DNA of 64,000 bases from Allium sativum (GCA_030737875.1 CM060912.1:122774993-122838992); one strand, 5' to 3'. Positions 46,409 to 57,920 are shown, counted from the first letter of the stretch. Notes: generated from the sequence alone by a model not told the origin. A program made the numbers and translations.

Positions 46409-47345
46409 ATGTCTGGGAATCTTAACTTTGCAGAGGGTGTGCCAATACCTGGCTGGTTCAGGAGGTACTTAGAGGCTAGGGCCAACGATGCAGGCCCAAC
46501 AGATATTCCTCCTCCAGCTGCAGCGATTCCTCCTCCTTCTCCTCCTCGTGGAAATGCTTTTGCAAAGACGTGTAGAGACTTCAAGGCTATGGGTGGAAAA
46601 GACTTCAATGGAACTGAATCCTTCGTGGCAGCAAGGAACTGGCTGAAGGAGACCGAAGATTTGTTCGTCATCTTCGAGGTGGACGATAGGCAGAAGGTAC
46701 AATTGGCGGTATGGTTGCTCAAGGATGAAGCTTCCTATTGGTGGGAAGTTACTAACGCCGAGAGGCCGGTTGAAACATGGATAGATTTCAGAACACGGTT
46801 TGAAGCGAAATTCCTCTCGCAAGCTGAATGAAGTCTACAACTGGAAAAGTTCTTATCTCTATAGCAAGGAAGTATGACGGTCAAGGAATACGTCAACCAG
46901 TTCAACCAACTGGCTAGGTTCGGACTGGATTTAGTCAACACTCAGCATAGAAAGGCTCTCCGCTTTGTTAAAGGTTTGAACGAGCCACTGCACAGCCTAA
47001 CCATGACCCATGTACCCATGGGAGCGACTTACGAGAGATTGGTGGACATGACACTACTACACGAGGAAGACAAGGGCAAGAAAGAGGCAAAGAAGGAAGA
47101 ACCACAGAACAAGAAAGCAGGGCCCGAAAAGGAAACACAAAAGAAGGATGAAAAGTCAGAAGATAAGAAAAGAAAAAGTGCTTTACTTGTGGAAGTTCGA
47201 CTCATCTGAACAAGGATTGCAGAAAAAGAAAGGGCACGTGCTTCAACTGTGGTGAGATGGGACACTTCACTAGGGACTTCCCGAAGAAACGAGGGCAAGG
47301 GCAGAGGGCAGGACCAACTTCTGGAGGGCAGGCGAACACTCTCGA
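46409..47345 (+). pseudogene. gag of element A
   Basis: The start ATG at 46409 lies two bases after a pyrimidine tract and CAG. Gag order is clear: PIPGWFRRYLEARA, a Pro-rich linker, KTCRDFKAMGG, ARNWLKETEDLF, YWWEVTNAERPVETWIDF (retrotransposon gag fold) and [20 protein letters not shown] Lys/Glu-rich linker follows, then two zinc knuckles in another frame, CFTCGSSTHLNKDC and CFNCGEMGHFTRDF, the last Cys changed to Phe. A stop after LSQAE (46829-46831), another stop 11 codons on, and a one-base shift near 47175 disable it. Confidence 0.9.
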
Positions 47346-47530
47346 GGCTAGTGGATAGGATAGAAATAAGGAAACTTTCTGTAGGAGGTTTAATTTCTTT
47401 ATCTGATTGTTGAGTTAAAGCTCTTTTCTGATTCTGGCATTTTTTTTGTAATCGATACTCTGCACTTTAATACTAGTATTGTTTCTGATTCCGCTGTAGA
47501 CTCAGACTCATAAGGGTTATGACTCATCTA
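47346..47530 (+). pseudogene. Truncated protease remnant of element A
   Basis: In mixed frames the text runs like the start of the pol of element B: KLSVGGLISLSDC, then LF-DSG (about 47435) where B has LFDSGAS, then LHFNTSIVSDS. After about 47510 the similarity stops. The catalytic GAS is lost, and all later pol domains are absent. Confidence 0.6.
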
Positions 47531-48388
47531 ATTGTGATAAGTTGGGTATCTTTGTTGAGCGTTAAGTTGACTATGACGCATGCATTTTGAGTTTTTATCA
47601 TGCTTAGTTTCCTAAGAATCATTCGGTAATCTGATCTGTACCAGTAATCTGTAAATATCTGAATATTTCTGATAAGGTTAAAGTTTCCAGTTTTGACATT
47701 GTTTAAAGAGGGTAATCCTCTGGGTGTCAATCTGATGTTGATTTCGGTCTTCGGGGTTGATACTTAGGGGAATTATTCTCTCAACCAATATCTAATGGGA
47801 ACCAAGTTTTTGTTTTATCTGTAGTCGCTTCCATCATTCGACTGTATCCTATCAATCGAATCTTCGAACTTTAGGTAGAAACTAATGGGTGTAAACATGT
47901 GTTTGAGACATGTTATGTTTGATGGTTGCAAGTGGATGCAAGTGGATGCAAGTGGTTGCTAGTGGTTGCTCACGGATGCATATACACACACTAGGCACTA
48001 GATCGGCTCAAAAACGCTCTCATACTGCATATGGATGTGTGAGCGTTCTCAATTTTTGTGGATGTAAAATGATTGACTCATCACGTTGATGTTGCATATG
48101 AATGAATGGTTGTCACACATACAAGAATGATATGGATCAAATAGGAAAATTGCATACATGTTGGTCTCATGGCACAGACATAATTCGCATTAATTAGGTC
48201 AACTGAATCAGTGGACCGCCTGATCTTTGCATTAGATAAGGAACATATACACACAATTTTGCATATGTTCATACAACATTAGAAGTTTTCTAAGGATAAT
48301 GGATGCTTGTGGATGATGGTTGAGTAGATGGATGACTGGATGGTAGGACACATTCTTCTTAACTTAAAGATTTTGGGGACGAAATCCT
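47531..48388 (+). other. 3' untranslated region of element A with short tandem repeats
   Basis: No coding. 47881-48388 parallels 57430-57920 of element B (GTGTTTGAGACATGTTATG, GCATATACACACACT, GCACTAGATCGGCTCA, GTCAACTGAATCAGTG). A 10-bp repeat AAGTGGATGC (three copies, then AAGTGGTTGC) occurs near 47935. 47531-47880 is of unclear origin. Confidence 0.6.
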
Positions 48389-48403
48389 TTAAGGAGGGGA
48401 GAA
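48389..48403 (+). promoter_or_regulatory. Polypurine tract, element A
   Basis: AAGGAGGGGAGAA directly before the 3' LTR, the plus-strand primer. It is identical in element B (57921-57935). Confidence 0.9.
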
Positions 48404-49460
48404 TTAACACCCCGTATTTTCTATGAACGTATAAGTAACAAATCAGAGAATAATTAATTTTTAAAATAAGAATTATGGGAAATAGGTTGTGCCATTGCGT
48501 TCGTCTCGAAATTTTGCTTGGAAACGAGTCCGAGTTTTCGAGAAACGGAGTCCGTATGAGGGAGATATGGCCCTCCGAAGTTTCAGAGATTTTCAGAATC
48601 GAAAACAGCTTGAAAATTCGAATTCAAATTCAAAATCCCAGAAAAGGCTGGGCGTGAAAATTCCCGCCCATGGACCAGGTCGACCTGGATGTCGACCATA
48701 GTGTCGACCTCCCAGGGGCCAGGTCGACCATAGTGTCGACCTGGGGGTCGACCTGCTCCCGAAACCCAGTTTTTGAACCTGATTCATTTTGATGTTTCTG
48801 GTCTCGTTTTCAGTCTAGATTCGTCCGCCTAATCCAATATAAACAGCCCCCTAGCCCCATTCTCTTTACACCATTCTTCTCTAACCTTATGCTGCACAAT
48901 TTCATTCCTATACTCTGCCTCCGTTCTTATTAAATAAAATAATGGCGTCGTTACTCTGCTGGAATCAAAACTTGGACTGATGCATCTTCTTCCAACCTGA
49001 ATAGAATTAAAAGCTGAATCTAATCTCAAATCAAAGTTTAGAGCAACAACAACAATTAAAGAGGAGTAATTCAGCATTTCTACATCAACAACAGTTTATT
49101 GTCCTATCTTAAAACCACGAAAGGCAAGTACAGTTATTTTTCGATATAAACTTTAATTATAATTATGACATGATTGTAAATCTGAATTTGAGGTTGTGTA
49201 CATTCTGTTCTGATATATTTTATTCTGTATCTCTTTCTTCTTTCTGTTCTATAGCCAGGCTACCACGAGCCTGCGCCACATCTCATAGGAGATTAACACA
49301 CAAATGCTAAACTTTGGAACAAATAATGAATGATGGCATAATTAGACATGGCTAATCGGTGACTGATGTCGTAAACTAGATTTATATCTATGCATATTCT
49401 GTGAATTGGAAGAAGAGGAACCATTGTATGTTAACATGTGGCTTAAGACTTTGGACATAA
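48404..49460 (+). mobile_element. 3' LTR of element A, left part
   Basis: The LTR starts TTAACACCCCG (the usual TG altered) and follows the 5' LTR through the GTCGAC array, TATA box and donor. It breaks off after TTTGGACATAA at 49460, which corresponds to 43691 in the 5' LTR. CATAA (49456-49460) is the presumed target copy of element C. Confidence 0.88.
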
Positions 49461-49735
49461 TGTAACAACCCTTATTTTTATAACGTGTAATAACCATAAA
49501 TCCAGGCAGAATTAATTTTTTAAATAAGAATCAAGGGAAACGAGTTACTCCATTGCATTCATCTCGAAATTCTGCTTGGAAACGAGTCCGAGTTTTCGAG
49601 AATCGGAGTCCGTATGACCAAGTTATGACCTTTCGAAGTTTTCAGAAGTTTTCATGTTCAAAACAGCTTAGAATTCAAATTTCGAAATTCAAACCTCAGA
49701 ATGGACTGGGCGGGAAATTTCCCACCCAGGACCAG

Positions 49736-49809
49736 GTCGACCTGGGGGTCGACTATGAAGTCGACCTGCCCAGGACCAGGTTGACCATAGTGTCGACTTG
49801 GAGGTCGAC
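49736..49809. promoter_or_regulatory. Phased GTCGAC palindrome array, element C LTR
   Basis: Hexamers start at 49736, 49748, 49760, 49780 (changed to GTTGAC), 49792 and 49804. The spacing 12-12-20-12-12 is identical to element A although the sequence between differs. Confidence 0.85.
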
Positions 49810-50108
49810 CTAGTGGCCGAGCCCACTTTGGAGCTGTTGTAACACCCCGTAATTCTGTTAATATTAATATTCACAAATTAAAGAATAACTAATCTCAGAC
49901 GTGAGAATTGTGGGAAACGGGTTACGCCATTGTGTTTATCTCAGAATTCTGGTCGAAATAGAGTCCGAGTTTGCGTGATTTGGACTTCGTATGAAGGAGA
50001 TATGGCCATCGAAAGTTTCAGAAAATTCAAAACAGATTTCAGAAAATTTAAAATTCAAAATTCGAAGTCAAACAGGCTAGGAGGGAAATTTCCCGCCCAG
50101 CACCCCAG

Positions 50109-50166
50109 GTCGACTGGGGAGTCGACTGGGCAGTCGACACCCCACTAGGTCGACTGGGCAGTCGAC
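50109..50166. promoter_or_regulatory. Phased GTCGAC palindrome array, element B 5' LTR
   Basis: Hexamers start at 50109, 50121, 50133, 50149 and 50161 (spacing 12-12-16-12). The 3' LTR keeps only three (58207, 58219, 58231) after a deletion of about 23 bp. Confidence 0.85.
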
Positions 50167-50297
50167 CTGGTCCAGTCGGCTAGGGTTTGACTGAGCCCAG
50201 TCTTGAGCTGCTGATGTGTCTTTAGGGCTGAGTTGGCAAATTTGACGGTTTAGTTTAGTTCTGAGTTGATCTGACGGTCTAAATGAATCCTAAACTC

Positions 50298-50305
50298 TAT
50301 AAATA
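50298..50305 (+). promoter_or_regulatory. TATA box, element B 5' LTR
   Basis: TATAAATA in AACTCTATAAATACCTAGG; the same sequence is at 58374 in the 3' LTR. Confidence 0.8.
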
Positions 50306-51368
50306 CCTAGGTAGTCTCTCATTCTAATTCACATGAAAAATAGAATAGCCACCGTCATACCGCCGCCATGGAACTCAGTGTAGCCGCCGCCAACTAAGAA
50401 GGAAGAAAAGCTAATCAAAACCTTAATTCTACTCAACTCTAAAGCAAATCAAGACTCTCTTTCTTCTCTAATTGTGAGTATAATGATCTTAACAAGATTA
50501 TTATTAAACTAATTAGATTAAGTTATGAATGGATTATAAGTGAATGATGTGGATTGTCATATACGTTATTGTAAACCTTATGCTATCATGTATGTTGTAA
50601 ATCCTATGTTATGTGATGATGATATCCTATATGTTGTAAATCATGCTATGATGATATTATATAGGTTGTAATTTTCTTTGCTAAGTTGTGATAAATCATA
50701 CATGTTATAAAGTCATGATGTTATTATCTATGCTAATTAGTTCATGTTAATCAAATCATAATGTTTGGGCTATGTTGATCTATATGACAAATCATGTATG
50801 CAAGTTTAGATTGATTAGTAAAGATTATGAACATATGCCATGACATCTATTTAGATCTAGAATTATGACATCTAGAATTCTGCTACGACATATGTGAATT
50901 CTATGTATTATATGCTAGTTCACACCATCGCTATGTTGCCTAAACCATATATGCTAGTCCATACATGAATTTGGATTATGATCATATTATGTGAATTGTG
51001 ACATTTTACCAAACAAGTTGACACCTTTAGGTCCATGACATGTGTGGTTTTATGCAAGTTTCACCCCTATTATGATTTGATCTATTTTATTTGTCTATAT
51101 GTTGTGATAATTTATCTTTGTGCTATGAGTTAGACTATTCGAGTCTAACGTATATTTTGCGTTGAATAAGCGAACATATAACGTGGGGTAGGGGTAATAT
51201 TAAGGATTCAATATTAAGAAGTTGGGGTGCAATTGATATGATTTTGCATGCCATGAATGAATGGCCATAATTGAGTCAATTATGGACATCATTAAAATTG
51301 GAATTAATTAATAATTTGAATAGGGAATTATTAAAACTGGGGTAGAAGATTGTAAGTGATAATCAATG

Positions 51369-51590
51369 CTTAGGACACGAGGTTGGACTCGTTTGTGACG
51401 TAAACCTGCCCGGACCCGCCCGGCAAATCCAGTGGTCACAAATGTCAGCCCAATGTGAGAGGTCCTAGGGCCAAATTAAAGCATAACAGTTGTAAAGACA
51501 CGAGGTTAGACTCTTTTATGGTGTAAGACTGCTCGGACCCGCCCGGCAAATCCAGCTGCCATAAATGCCAGTCTAATGTGAGAGGTCTTT
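51369..51590 (+). other. Tandem structured RNA units, element B 5' LTR
   Basis: Unit 1 (51369-51469): outer CTTAGGAC/GTCCTAGG, middle GTTGGAC/GCCCAAT (one mismatch), inner GTTTGTGAC/GTCACAAAT. Unit 2 (51494-51590): outer AAAGAC/GTCTTT, middle GTTAGACT/AGTCTAAT, inner TTTATGG/CCATAAA. The two inner helices and two outer helices differ in sequence yet keep pairing. Confidence 0.8.
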
Positions 51591-52040
51591 ATGAGGTTAT
51601 GGCCTGAATGAATTAAAAAATACTTAACCAGATAAACATGTAAGATGGGACATGGGGGTTAAGTAGGTGCCTTGGGTGGCATGAGGAATCTAGTGGTCTC
51701 CTTTAGTGGCATTTGAAATACGATTAGTAAAGACTTAACCAAACACGCATGTAAATGAACATGACTAAGAGGGTTAAGTGGGATGTACTAGTGGGGACAA
51801 GCTTAGGTGGATAGCTTGTGGGGGCCCATTTCAACCAGTAACCCAAAAGTATCTTTGTGGGGTCGACCCAAGTCGAGGACGGGACACGCATACTGGGTTT
51901 GACTATAAGAGGCCAAACGGGGTAGCGGTGGCAACGCAAGTCCAACGGGTTTCATATGTGTGTGTGGACCCGGGCTGGTAGGTAAGACGTTGTTGCATCG
52001 TGTAGGTATAAGCCGTGTATTCTCAAGTTGTATCGGGTTG

Positions 52041-52072
52041 CCACTTTAGGGGAGTGATATACCCCACTGTGG
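52041..52072 (+). other. Hairpin with 9-nt TGATA loop, element B 5' LTR
   Basis: CCAC-TTTA-GGGG, loop AGTGATATA, CCCC-ACT-GTGG. GTAGGGAGCCGATCG follows about 22 bp later. Confidence 0.7.
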
Positions 52073-52806
52073 GGCCAGTACGGGTATCTATGAGTAGGGA
52101 GCCGATCGCAAGTGGGTAGTGGGGTACACCTAGTGGAGATAGGGGCAGGCGGCACCTATGTAGTCAGCTAGGGGTACGCAAGGCTATTTATATAATTTCT
52201 AAGTGAAGCAAGAGGGATCAACTTTGATGGTGACTGGTGTGGTGCAGTGTAGTAATTATTCGTTAGTAATTAGGTGCGCCTTTAACGTTATCTTTATCTG
52301 CTCTCCCATACCCCATAGTTCATAGACATTTCCTTGTTTTCCAGCTTATGCCTTAATCTAGTTACTTTGATAATAGTATTGTTAGAAATTATCTTACTCG
52401 CCAGACTTTATGTCTGACCCCCTCTATTTCTATCCTTTTTCCCCCTCCAGGTCCTCAGGTTGGGCCCAGCTCTAGCGGAGTTTGATTGGATTGCTTTATC
52501 TCTCTTTTGGAAAGCTTGGACCGTTAAAGTAAAGTCCAGCTTGTTATCTTCTTTAATGGTTATTTATGTAATGGGGTTATTTATTTTGTTTTATCAAGAT
52601 GGATATTGTACTTGACTCTGATTTATGGTTTTATGATGTAACAAACATGTTTAATTTCCGCTGCAATAAAATGAAGTTTTAGATTTCCAAGTACTACTTA
52701 TTATCTGTCTTGTTGTAATTTTTCTGTTCTATATTCACTTAAAACCTCCATGGAAGTTAATGCATTCCCTTTGTGAGTGACATTAATGGACGTGGGGTGT
52801 TACACG

Positions 52807-52818
52807 TGGTATCAGAGC
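52807..52818 (+). promoter_or_regulatory. Primer-binding site, element B
   Basis: TGGTATCAGAGC, two bases after the LTR end; initiator methionine tRNA type. Confidence 0.93.
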
Positions 52819-53013
52819 TTAAGGTTACCAGAACAGATAAATTTTTTAGAAAAACTATTTTTCTAAAAGTATTTTTGGAAGAAGTGTTTTCAAAAACATG
52901 TCTTAATGAGTAATTTAAAGAGGAAAGTTTTTATGAAAAACATAATCCCCAAATAGCCATATATCTTTATCTTTTGAATTCTCCATTTTGAATCTTTCCT
53001 TTTTCGTTTCAGC

Positions 53014-53225
53014 TTGGCTGGAGATCTTAACTTTCCGGATGGTGTAACGATACCAGGATGGTATAGGAGGTTATTAGAGGCTAGGGCCGCTGCAGGTCCA
53101 GCCAATGTTCCTCCACCACTAGTTGCACCAGCCGCTCCTCCTCCTCCTCACGCTGATACTTTTGCAAAGACATGCAAGGAATTTAAGGCTATAGGTGGAA
53201 AACCTTTTCAAGGCCAGAAACGTTT
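53014..53225 (+). pseudogene. gag of element B, N-terminal part
   Basis: The start position holds TTG where A and C have ATG, in AG-C-TTG right after a pyrimidine tract. The text reads AGDLNFPDGVTIPGWYRRLL, a Pro/Ala-rich linker, then [16 protein letters not shown]. One base is missing near 53215 (after FQG), which moves the frame; the continuation ([17 protein letters not shown]) is in the next entry. The loss of ATG may lower but not forbid initiation. The family's own start is given by the alignment with A and C. Confidence 0.85.
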
Positions 53226-55598
53226 GTGGAAGCTAGAGATTGGCTTAAGGAGATGGAAGAATTGCTAGAAATCTTTGAAGTAGATGAAGGGAGGAAAGTC
53301 AAATTAGTAGCTTGGTTAATGAAGGGAGCGGCCTCATTTTGGTGGGACGTCACTAATGGGGAGCGTCCTATTGATTCTTGGGAGGATTTCAGACGTAGGT
53401 TTGAGGCGAAGTTTCTCCCAAGGGCAGAAGAGAATCTATATATGGAAAGGTTCTTGACATTAAAGCAAGGATGCTCATCAGTGAAAGAATATGTCAACAA
53501 ATTTAATCAGTTAGCAAGGTTTGGCTTGGACTTAGTGAACACGTCGAAGAAGAAGGCTCTGAGGTTCGTTAATGGATTGAATGAACCGTTGCAAGGGTTG
53601 GCTATGACCCACATCCCTATGGGGGCCACCTTTGAGAAGCTAGTAGACATGACACTCATGCACGAGGAGAAAGGCGCTAATGCTAATAAGGCACCCGAGA
53701 AGAAAGGGGATCAGAAGAAACCACAACATCAAAACAAGAAGGGTGGTAAAGACAATAATGGCAAGGGAAAGAAGAAATGCTTTAACTGTAGGACACCAGG
53801 CCATCTCAGCAAGGATTGCAGAAAGAAAAAGAAGACTGGTTGTTTTCACTGTGGCGAAGCGGGACATCTAGTGAAGGACTGCCCAAAGAAGGGGCATAGG
53901 GCAGGGTCTACCTCGGGAGGACAGGTGCAGGCTCTTATGGCACCAGGGCAGGCAAGGGGACAAGTTCAGGCTCTCGCAGTCCCACCGCTGCAAGAACGAG
54001 GTAGAACCATTTCTGTTGAAAGCTTAGTTTTTCTGTTTGATCATCCTGTCCGTACTTTATTCGATTCGGGCGCATCGCATTCGTTTATCTCTACATCGTT
54101 AGTTGAATCACTGCACTTAAACACCAGTTTAGTAGAGGATCCCTTAGTTGGTTCGAATCCAATTGGGGGCTCAGCTTATTTGTCCATGATGTGTTTGGAT
54201 TTGAAAATTTCTATACTTAGCGATGAGTTTAGATGTGATGCTTATGTTTTGGGCTTCATGGGCTATGGGCTAATTTTAGGAATGGATTGGTTATCAAGAA
54301 ATGGGGTCGTTCTTGATTGTGAAAGGAGAGTAGTTAGGCTCATGACTCGCCTTGGTAACGCTCTCGAAATCTTTTGTAATCCCATAAATTCCTTTATGCT
54401 AAGTTATCTAGAATCACTTGACGCGTCTGCGGAGAATCTACGATCTGTTAGAGTGGTCCGAGAATACTCGGATGTGTTTGAGGAGGTGAAGGGCTTGCCT
54501 CCGAAGCGGGAGATAGATTTTCGAATATATCTTGTGGATAATGCAAAACCAGTATCTTTGCCAGTACGCCACATGGCTCCTCGTGAAAGGAGGGAACTCA
54601 ATAAGCAAGTGAAGGAGTTGCTTGAGAAGGGGTTCATAAGACGTAGTATATCGGAGTGGGGTGCTCCAGTAGAATTTTCCATGAAGGCGGATGGGTCCCT
54701 TAGACTGTGTGTGGACTATAGAGAACTTAATAAGCTTACTAAGAAGAACAGACACCCACTGCCGAGGATTGACGATCTCTTCGATCAGTTAGTTGGCGCC
54801 TCAGTGTTTTCGCAGTTGGACTTAGCCACTGGTTTCCATCAGTTGAGAGTGGCTGGGGATAACATTGACAAGACTGCCTTTAGGACTCCGGACGGTTTCT
54901 ATGAATGGCTAGTGATGCCCTTCGGTTTGACAAACGCCCCCGCATACATTGTTGATTTGATGAGTAGGGTGTTTAGGGAGTACCTTAACAAATTCGTGGT
55001 AGTCTTTGTAGACGACATCTTAATCTTTTCTAAGGATGAGGAAGAGCATGCCCTACATATTAAGGAAGTGTTGGAGACTCTTCGAGCGCATAACCTTAAA
55101 GCTAAATTTTCCAAATGTCACTTTTGGAGGAAAGAAGTGCGATTCTTAGGGCACGTGGTTTCCAAGGAGGGGATAGCCGTGGATCCCGCGAAGATAGTGG
55201 CCATCCAAGATTGGAAGGTCCCTAAAAATGCTACCGAAGTAAGAAGTTTCTTAGAGTTGGCTGGCTACTATAGGAAGTTTATCAAAGACTTCGCAAAAAT
55301 ATCAGCTCCATTAACACGCTTGACGAAGAAGAACTTAGTCTTCACGTGGAACGTAGATTGTGATGATGCGTTCCAACGTTTAAAGAGAACTTTGACCTCA
55401 GCTCCAGTCTTAGTGCTGCCAGACGGGAGTAAGCCATTTACTGTTTATACCGATGCTTGTGGAACAGGTCTAGGCGCAGTCTTAATGCAAGAGGGCAGGG
55501 TAATAGCCTATGGTGGAAGGCAGTTGAGAGCGCATGAGAAAAATTACCCTACACATGACCTAGAGTTGGCCGCTATTGTTTTCGCTCTTAAGTCTTGA
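53226..55598 (+). pseudogene. gag-pol of element B: gag core, zinc knuckles, protease, reverse transcriptase, RNase H start
   Basis: An open stretch of 790 codons. Residues 1-120 are the rest of the gag fold ([18 protein letters not shown]). Two CCHC knuckles are at about 185-198 ([14 protein letters not shown]) and 206-219 ([14 protein letters not shown]). The protease active site is [10 protein letters not shown] at about 278-287. In reverse transcriptase, [42 protein letters not shown] and the catalytic FVDD (about 594-597) are intact. RNase H begins [16 protein letters not shown] at about 738. It stops at 55596-55598, where TGA replaces the Trp codon of the conserved SWRHYL stretch; reading continues in frame. 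The methionine at 53226 is not the real start; the frame enters from gag. It is one of the best-preserved coding regions in the window. Confidence 0.92.
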
Positions 55599-56071
55599 CG
55601 TCATTATCTTCTTGGCGAGAAATTCGAATTATTCACTGACCACAAATCGCTAAAATACTTGTTCTCTCAGAAGGACTTGAACTTAAGGCAGCAAAGGTGG
55701 ATGGAGTTCTTAGCGTCCTACGACTTCGAAATAGCATATACCCCTGGCAAGGGTAACGTGGTAGCAGACGCCTTAAGTAGGAAAGGCTATCCTTGAGTCC
55801 GTTGTTTGTTGAGCGGCGAAACTTAGAATTCATCTCTATGTTTGACTTTAGACCTTCCGTTGACTTTGTACCCGGTTTGCTAGCATCCTTGGAGGTTAGA
55901 CCTACGCTTTTGGGACGGATTGATGAGGCAAAGCGAGATGACCCACAGTCGGTTGAGTTAGTAGAAAAGCTCAAAAGAGGGTAGTCATCAAGCCATCTCC
56001 GTAGGTATACCCTAGATGATAAGGGTAGGTTACGTAGGGATAGTAGACTTTGTGTACCTCGAGACAAAGGT
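55599..56071 (+). pseudogene. RNase H end and pol linker of element B
   Basis: In frame with the previous entry: [20 protein letters not shown], then [28 protein letters not shown] and a stop after RKGYP (about 55795). The linker continues in a second frame (NLEFISMFDFRPSVDFVPGL), with a further stop after EKLKRG (55982). It joins RNase H to integrase. Confidence 0.85.
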
Positions 56072-57055
56072 TTGAGGAAGGCTATTCTTGACGAAGCACA
56101 TCGTTCGAAGATGACCATTCATCCCGGCGGGGACAAGATGTATAAAGACATGAAGAGAGTTTACTTTTGGGCCGGTATGAAGAGGGATGTGGCCGAGTAT
56201 GTCGCTAGATGCTTGGTGTGCCAACAAGTAAAAGCGGAGCAAAAGAAACCCGGTGGGTTGCTTCACCCATTGGAGGTTCTACTATGGAAATGGGAAAGTG
56301 TCTCGATGGATTTTGTGGATGGATTACCAAGATCAAGGAAGGGTAATACGAGGATTTGGGTTATATTAGATAGACTTACTAAAAGCACCCATTTTATTCC
56401 CGTGAAGAGTAAGAGGACTGCTCCATGGTTAGCCTCCGTATACATTCGAGAAATAGTTCGTTTGCACGGTGTTCCTTCTAGCATAGTAAGCGACCGTGAT
56501 CCTATCTTCACTAGCGAATTTTGGAAGAGCTTGCAAGAGGCGGTAGGGACTCAGTTATGTTTGAGCACCGCATATCATCCTCAGACGGACGGCCAGCCTG
56601 AGAGGGTGAATCGCATTCTAGAGTATCTTTTGAGGCTATGTATCCTAGACTTTGGGGGTACATGGGAAGAGCATCTTCCATTAGTGGAGTTCGCATATAA
56701 TAATAGCTTTCAATCTAGCATTGGCATGGCACCTTTCGAAGCTCTTTATGGACGACCTTGTCGTTCACCTACATGTTGGTGGGAATCTACAGATAAGATC
56801 TTACTTGGGCCCGATATGATTAGGGAGACTTCGGAGAAGATCGACTTGATTCGAAGGAGGATGAAACCAGCGCAAGATAGGCAGAAATCTTATGCGGATA
56901 AGAGGAGGACAGATCTTGAGTTTGAAGTTGGGGACATGGTCTTTATCAACGTGTCTCCATTACGAAACGTTGTTCGCTTTGGATCCGTTGGGAAATTAGC
57001 ACCAAGGTTCGTAGGGCCGTTTCCTATTAAGGAGAAGATTGGACAGATGGAGTAG
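56072..57055 (+). pseudogene. Integrase of element B
   Basis: The zinc-binding HHCC part is HRSKMTIHPGGDKMYKD then CLVCQQVK. The catalytic core has D in SMDFVDGLP, D in VSDRDPIF and E in DGQPERVN, with 35 residues between the second D and the E (DD35E), so all catalytic residues are present. YNNSFQSSIGMAPFEALYG and KSYADKRRTDLEFEVGD follow. The frame ends at a stop (57053-57055), where a small indel separates it from the chromodomain part. Integrase would join the cDNA ends to target DNA. Confidence 0.93.
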
Positions 57056-57375
57056 AGTTGCCTGAGAGACTTAGTGGTGTACACGACGTATTCCATGTAT
57101 CACATTTGAGGAAGTGCCTACACGAGACCGCGGAGGTGGTAGAGCCGAGCTTGCTTAGAGAGGTGGAGATAGAGCGTGATGCGACGATTCGACGAGCTCC
57201 TACGCGCACTCTTGGGTCAGAGATTAAGAAGCTTAGAAATCGAGAGGTCGGACTAGTCAAAGTACAATGGGGAGATGATGAGAGCAACGCTACTTGGGAG
57301 ACGGAAGAGAAGATGCATTCGTTGTCCCCTTTTCTTTTCGAGGGTATGTCTTTTAATTTCTCCTTTATCGCTTAG
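57056..57375 (+). pseudogene. Integrase C-terminus with chromodomain, element B
   Basis: The frame opens LPERLSGVHDVFHVSHLRKC, the conserved end of Ty3/gypsy integrases. It then reads IKKLRNREVGLVKVQWGDDE and NATWETEEKMHSLSPFLFEG, the chromodomain (VKVxW...ATWE-E) of Tekay-like chromoviruses, which targets integration to heterochromatin. It ends at a stop at 57373-57375. Confidence 0.88.
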
Positions 57376-57920
57376 CTCATACTTATCTTATCTTTAGTAT
57401 GTCCTCTCGCTAGTATCTTTGACCTTTAGTTAGGATAATCCTATGGTTGAAACATGTGTTTGAGACATGTTATGTATGTTGGATGCAAAGTGGATGCAAG
57501 TGTTTGCTAGTGGTTGCTCGTGGATGCATATACACACACTGTTAGGCACTAGATCGGCTCAGTCACTTCATACTGCATATTGCATATAAATGGATGTATG
57601 AGGTTTTTTTTATCATATGGATGCTGCATTCAGATGATGATTGTGCACGCATATAGAGATCATATGTAGCATTAAGGAACTTTTTCATACATAATGGACG
57701 CATGGCACTATCATGATTTGCATTAAGGAGGTCAACTGAATCAGTGTACCGCCTGATTTTGCATTAGATATGGACATATACACACACTGTGCATTTAAAC
57801 ATGAAAGCATTAGAAGTCTATAAGGACAATGGATGCCTGTGTTTGATGGTTGAGTAGATGGATGATTGGATGTTAGGATATACATTCTTCTTGACTTGAA
57901 GATTTCGGGGTCGAAATCCT
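57376..57920 (+). other. 3' untranslated region of element B
   Basis: No coding. It is conserved with element A (47881-48388), including GCATATACACACACTG, GCACTAGATCGGCTCA and GTCAACTGAATCAGTG. It ends at the polypurine tract. Confidence 0.7.

Larger units (their letters stand above)
50474..52450 (+). other. Candidate LTR-resident intron, element B (2.0 kb)
   Basis: The donor AATT|GTGAGTAT lies 169 bp after the TATA box. The acceptor is TCCTTTTTCCCCCTCCAG at 52450, with branch-point-like CTGAC 33-36 nt upstream. The 3' LTR has the same sites (AG at 60524). The match in position with A and C supports it. Confidence 0.6.
49838..52804 (+). mobile_element. 5' LTR of element B (2.97 kb)
   Basis: TGTAACACCCCGTAATTC ... 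GTGGGGTGTTACA. Same layout as A: GTCGAC array, TATA box, donor, RNA structures, hairpin, acceptor, and poly(A)-like AATAAAATGAAG near 52665. The first three positions fit TG...CA rules. Confidence 0.92.

Noticed and set aside
46399..46822. Minus-strand frames opposite gag of element A
   Set aside because: Shadows of the gag coding frame; no homology and no promoter.
53226..53228. Methionine at 53226 as a pol start
   Set aside because: Alignment with A and C shows it is only the first ATG after a one-base loss in gag; the real start is at 53014.
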